Source of the DNA: Dimargaris cristalligena
Taxonomy: Eukaryota; Kickxellomycota; Dimargaritomycetes; Dimargaritales; Dimargaritaceae
NCBI GenBank assembly: GCA_027576995.1
Contig: JANBQC010000809.1
Coordinates: 1-10,100, forward strand
Length of the DNA stretch: 10,100 nucleotides
Direction of reading: 5' to 3'
Shown here: positions 7,721 through 10,100 of the stretch, piece after piece
Layout: each line of letters opens with the position of its first letter
How positions within the stretch are numbered: position 1 is the stretch's first letter
Made by a program: the position numbers and the translations under genes
The notes under the pieces: generated by a model
Told to the model about the DNA's origin: nothing
Seen by the model: only the letters and a program-made list of their open reading frames with translations
Database searches by the model: none

Positions 7721-7772
7721 GGTAAGTTCAACCTCGCTAACAGGGGGACACCCCGCCGGCACTGAACTTGCT
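7721..7772 (+). other. GC-rich nested hairpin in the probable 3' UTR
   Basis: About 80 bases after the stop, AAGTTCA (7724-7730) pairs exactly with TGAACTT (7763-7769), and G-T and G-C pairs extend the outer stem. Inside it, GGGG (7744-7747) pairs with CCCC (7751-7754) around a three-base loop. A competing pairing also exists: GCAAGT (7709-7714) with ACTTGC (7766-7771). The element is GC-rich within AT-rich surroundings. It could influence mRNA 3' end formation or stability; no known family is recognised. Confidence 0.35.
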
Positions 7773-8511
7773 GCGTTCCGTTAATATACCAGATAATTGG
7801 CTAGGAACCATACTTACCAACTCTGTGGATCTACGAGCATGTATTTTTTTTGGATTTGAGCCCCGATGCATCACTATGGGGTCCTATCTAAAAGTGTATA
7901 CTCTGAACACCCCTCTGCCGTATGTCGACTGACCGTCAGACCAATAATCACCCCCCTAACACAAGCTACTGGGCATTTATTTTAATTATTCCAGGCTAAT
8001 ATGTCCTGGATTAATGTTTTCCATCTTTCTTGCTTTTATAAATATCCAGTCTATTTATTGAATTTTGGTATCTACATTTTAAAACCGCGGGTCGCCTTTA
8101 AACCACAACATACGTAGGCCGTTAGGAAGGGCATTACCTAATCTCTTATAGAAGTGACTGGCATTCCCCCAAACCATGATGGGAATATTGACACATTTCG
8201 ATTATATTGCATCTTGATTGACTGGGATGCCACGCCTCTTCTCAGTAATTTATTGGGTGATAGTGTACCTTGAGTTGGATTTCACGCATCGTTAGGCGAT
8301 TGGTTTTAGTAGCCTTAGGTCCAAGAAATTAGACAAATGATTCGTATATTTTATATGGACACGGTTCAATTGTATAAATGAGCCCCAAAATATTCCTAGT
8401 TCTACCATATTTAGCCAGAAGCTATAATCCTATTATGTAGAGATGCCTTTTGCCCAATTTTGACTAGATTTATCTAATATACATTGTACCATGCGACAAG
8501 TCCGTTTCCTA

Positions 8512-8541
8512 TTTCGGGGCAGATTCTTTAAAACCCCGAAA
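8512..8541. repeat. Perfect 8-bp inverted repeat (hairpin)
   Basis: TTTCGGGG at 8512-8519 is the exact reverse complement of CCCCGAAA at 8534-8541, with a 14-base AT-rich loop. Pairing stops at the next base on the outside. It stands in otherwise AT-rich sequence with no adjacent ORF. The symmetry is directly visible; a function is not. Confidence 0.5.
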
Positions 8542-9110
8542 CATCCATGAACATGTCCATATATCTCTTCGTTTACATAAACTACCATTGGCTCAATCAA
8601 GATGATGCCCTCAGCAAGCTATTTTCGTCCATAATACAGCAGCTATATTTGTTACCCATTGTTGGCTGACCTATCCCCATCAAAGAAACATAATTATATT
8701 GTTAAAAGAGCGTGAAGTATGAGCGGTTTTTATTAAGGAAAGAATATAAGTGGTATGAACTTGCAGAAGCGATGTGAACGCTAGTAAACTGAAGAACAAG
8801 AATACGTACCCGATGCTTATTTATATGGACCGTAATAGGCATCCGGGAAAGCTAAGGAGGGTCAATAACATATTCATCGGACCTTCTGGAAAAGTGTTCT
8901 AGATGACAGAATTAGTGGTGTCCTCAGAGGGTGTCAATTTACCAGGGGTCCCTATGCTAGACATGTAGCTGGAATGAATCCCCAGTCAAAGATGCTACGG
9001 CTGGAACATCAGGATTAGTGGAATCCATGGGGTCCAAAGGAACCTCGCTACTTTGATGCCCGGGGTCTGACCCTGTGTTGGCTGCGGATGTAACAATATA
9101 AATGCAGATC

Positions 9111-9124
9111 TCACTAGGTAGTGA
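9111..9124. repeat. 14-base near-palindrome
   Basis: TCACTA and TAGTGA flank a central GG, giving perfect symmetry over 14 bases except for the centre. Such a site could bind a dimeric DNA-binding protein, but nothing nearby supports a role. Confidence 0.3.
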
Positions 9125-9601
9125 TAGTTACTTAACTTCGGTTTATCGATAAGATGCCATTCAATTGGTGTATTAAACACGATTTACCATATCAAATATT
9201 GATAGGCCCATTTTTGAGGCATACACATCTGCATTTGACTAAAATGAACCTTCCTGTCAATACAGTGTATGAAGAAAAGTAAGGGTTGTCTTTCCTAGAT
9301 AATTAGGAGCGGGAAATTATATAAGGGGGTAAATGAGCGTGTAGAATGCGTACGGCAGAAGTTATTAAAGGTTACATATCGAAAATTCCTTTCAATGAGG
9401 CAAAAGCCGCTGGCTAAAACTGAATACCCCGCAAATTGCCTCATACACATATCACTTAAACCCTTGTACGGGCGGGTTGAATGTCCCCCATATGTATATA
9501 GTGGAAATAAATTGGGGACGCTTGAAAGGCAAGTTAGCCTACCGCATCGATTCTAAATTTATCTGTGCGGCTTGAGACTGAAGATACAAGACCCCGGGCC
9601 A

Positions 9602-9778
9602 TGGTCTCGCCTGTCCGCCTACATAACACAGCCAAGAGGAGGGAGGGTAGCAGGGGGAAATGTGAATATAAAGCAAAGTAGACAACAGTATTAGCCATTT
9701 AATATAAATTATGGCTGCCTGGCTGGTGTGTAGACTATTTATCCGCTCGGTGATAAATGGTCCGGGCCCCCGAGACCA
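9602..9778. repeat. Spaced 8-bp inverted repeat with an internal hairpin at its right arm
   Basis: TGGTCTCG (9602-9609) is the exact reverse complement of CGAGACCA (9771-9778), about 160 bases apart. The right arm also folds on its own: TGGTC (9758-9762) pairs with GACCA (9774-9778), continued by CGG with CCG around a small loop and one bulged A. CCGGGCC occurs just before the left arm (9594-9600) and again in the right hairpin (9762-9768). No ORF or target-site duplication is visible, so calling it a transposable element is not supported. Confidence 0.35.
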
Positions 9779-9856
9779 GCTGACCACACTCCATTACTAT
9801 AGAATAGGAGGGTAGACCGTAGGCAATCAATAGCCGATGTAATAATAGCGAATACA

Positions 9857-9866
9857 GGGGGGGGGG
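9857..9866 (+). repeat. Homopolymer run of ten G
   Basis: Ten consecutive G residues in AT-rich sequence. Such runs vary in length between strains and are prone to sequencing and assembly error, so the exact length should be treated with caution. Confidence 0.7.
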
Positions 9867-9921
9867 TAAAGTTTACCCATAGCCGCCTAGCCCGCACTAG
9901 ATCGGGCGCCTACTTAGTTTC

Positions 9922-9929
9922 TATAAATA
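9922..9929 (+). promoter_or_regulatory. TATAAATA box, possible promoter of the next gene
   Basis: TATAAATA is a strong TATA-box match. It lies 56 bases before an ATG at 9985 in a favourable context (A at -3, G at +4), a spacing that suits a short leader. ATTGG, an inverted CCAAT, is also nearby at 9958-9962 but on the downstream side of the TATA box. In AT-rich DNA such a match can arise by chance. Confidence 0.2.
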
Positions 9930-9984
9930 GTCTGATTGCCCATATAATATACCGCCCATTGGCCAGTGTAGACTCTGCGCGAAA

Positions 9985-10074
9985 ATGGTTTGCGTGGAAG
10001 CTAGTAAAATAGTCTTGACGACAGTTTCGGTGAAGGTTCTATGTGTGTCTTTAAAGCTGGAGTGGTATCCCTAA
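9985..10074 (+). other. Possible first exon or small ORF of 29 codons
   Basis: The ATG at 9985 (context GAAAATGG) opens 29 codons ending at TAA 10072-10074. The peptide is rich in Val, Leu and Lys and matches no family I know. It could be the first exon of a gene running past the window edge, since GT dinucleotides occur in the frame before the stop. It could also be a chance ORF; support is only the ATG context and the TATAAATA box upstream. Confidence 0.15.
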
Positions 10075-10100
10075 GAAATATTGTCGACCAGAGATAACCA

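Larger units (their letters stand above)
7790..9900. other. Long AT-rich intergenic region without a convincing gene
   Basis: More than 2 kb has no long ORF on either strand and no tRNA, rRNA or recognisable transposase, integrase or reverse transcriptase motif. Small structures present include a T8 run (7844-7851), short hairpins (listed separately), a G10 run and three copies of GGGGTCC (7878, 8945, 9029). The span 8759-9101 is open over short distances in two frames interrupted by single stops, which may be chance or a decayed coding relic. No canonical AATAAA lies close to the ArfGEF stop, so I place no polyadenylation site. Confidence 0.5.

Noticed and set aside
7722..7743. Miniature intron: GTAAGT, CTAAC and AG within 22 bases
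   Set aside because: It is too short for fungal splicing and lies after the stop codon; the bases are better explained as part of the hairpin.
8362..8373. tRNA B-box-like GGTTCAATTG
   Set aside because: No A box or cloverleaf arms precede it, and the match to the B-box consensus is partial.
8602..8669. Box C/D snoRNA-like pair (ATGATGC and CTGA)
   Set aside because: The C box has a mismatch, no terminal stem pairs the flanks, and no clear C'/D' boxes are present.
1..10100. CRISPR array, prophage, operon, toxin-antitoxin or biosynthetic cluster
   Set aside because: No regularly spaced repeats, no clustered ORFs and no matching protein motifs are present; the only substantial gene is a eukaryotic trafficking factor.

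Overview
The window looks like part of a fungal nuclear chromosome. It holds one very large intronless gene flanked by AT-rich sequence without convincing genes. The protein is a GBF1/Gea-type Arf guanine-nucleotide exchange factor, found only in eukaryotes. The compact intron-free frame, the pyrimidine-rich leader and a linker motif resembling fungal Gea proteins point to a fungus. The many long Ser/Pro/Gly-rich insertions would suit an early-diverging (zygomycete-grade) lineage. That placement is inference; no rRNA or other marker is present.

Layout. Bases 1 to about 660 are AT-rich with no supportable gene. Bases 660-1095 are a GC-richer promoter/leader region with possible inverted CCAAT boxes, a long pyrimidine-rich stretch and two short upstream ORFs, one of them (825-941) starting in a textbook Kozak context. 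Bases 1096-7644 encode the ArfGEF of 2182 residues. The domain order is DCB, HUS, Sec7, HDS1, HDS2, HDS3 and a low-complexity tail. The Sec7 catalytic glutamate and the key brefeldin-contact residues are intact. Just after the stop lies a GC-rich nested hairpin (7721-7772), probably in the 3' UTR. Bases 7790-10100 are AT-rich, with scattered hairpins, a G10 run, weak traces of possible decayed coding sequence, and at the far right a TATAAATA box followed by an ATG that might be the start of the next gene.

Biology. The protein would load GTP onto Arf1-class GTPases at the ER-Golgi/cis-Golgi interface to start COPI coat assembly. There is no operon-like partner and no defence, mobile or CRISPR system. 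I found no convincing undescribed multi-gene system. The points of most interest are inside the protein (length expansion, two insertions in the Sec7 domain, an altered HUS box) and in its leader (upstream ORFs).
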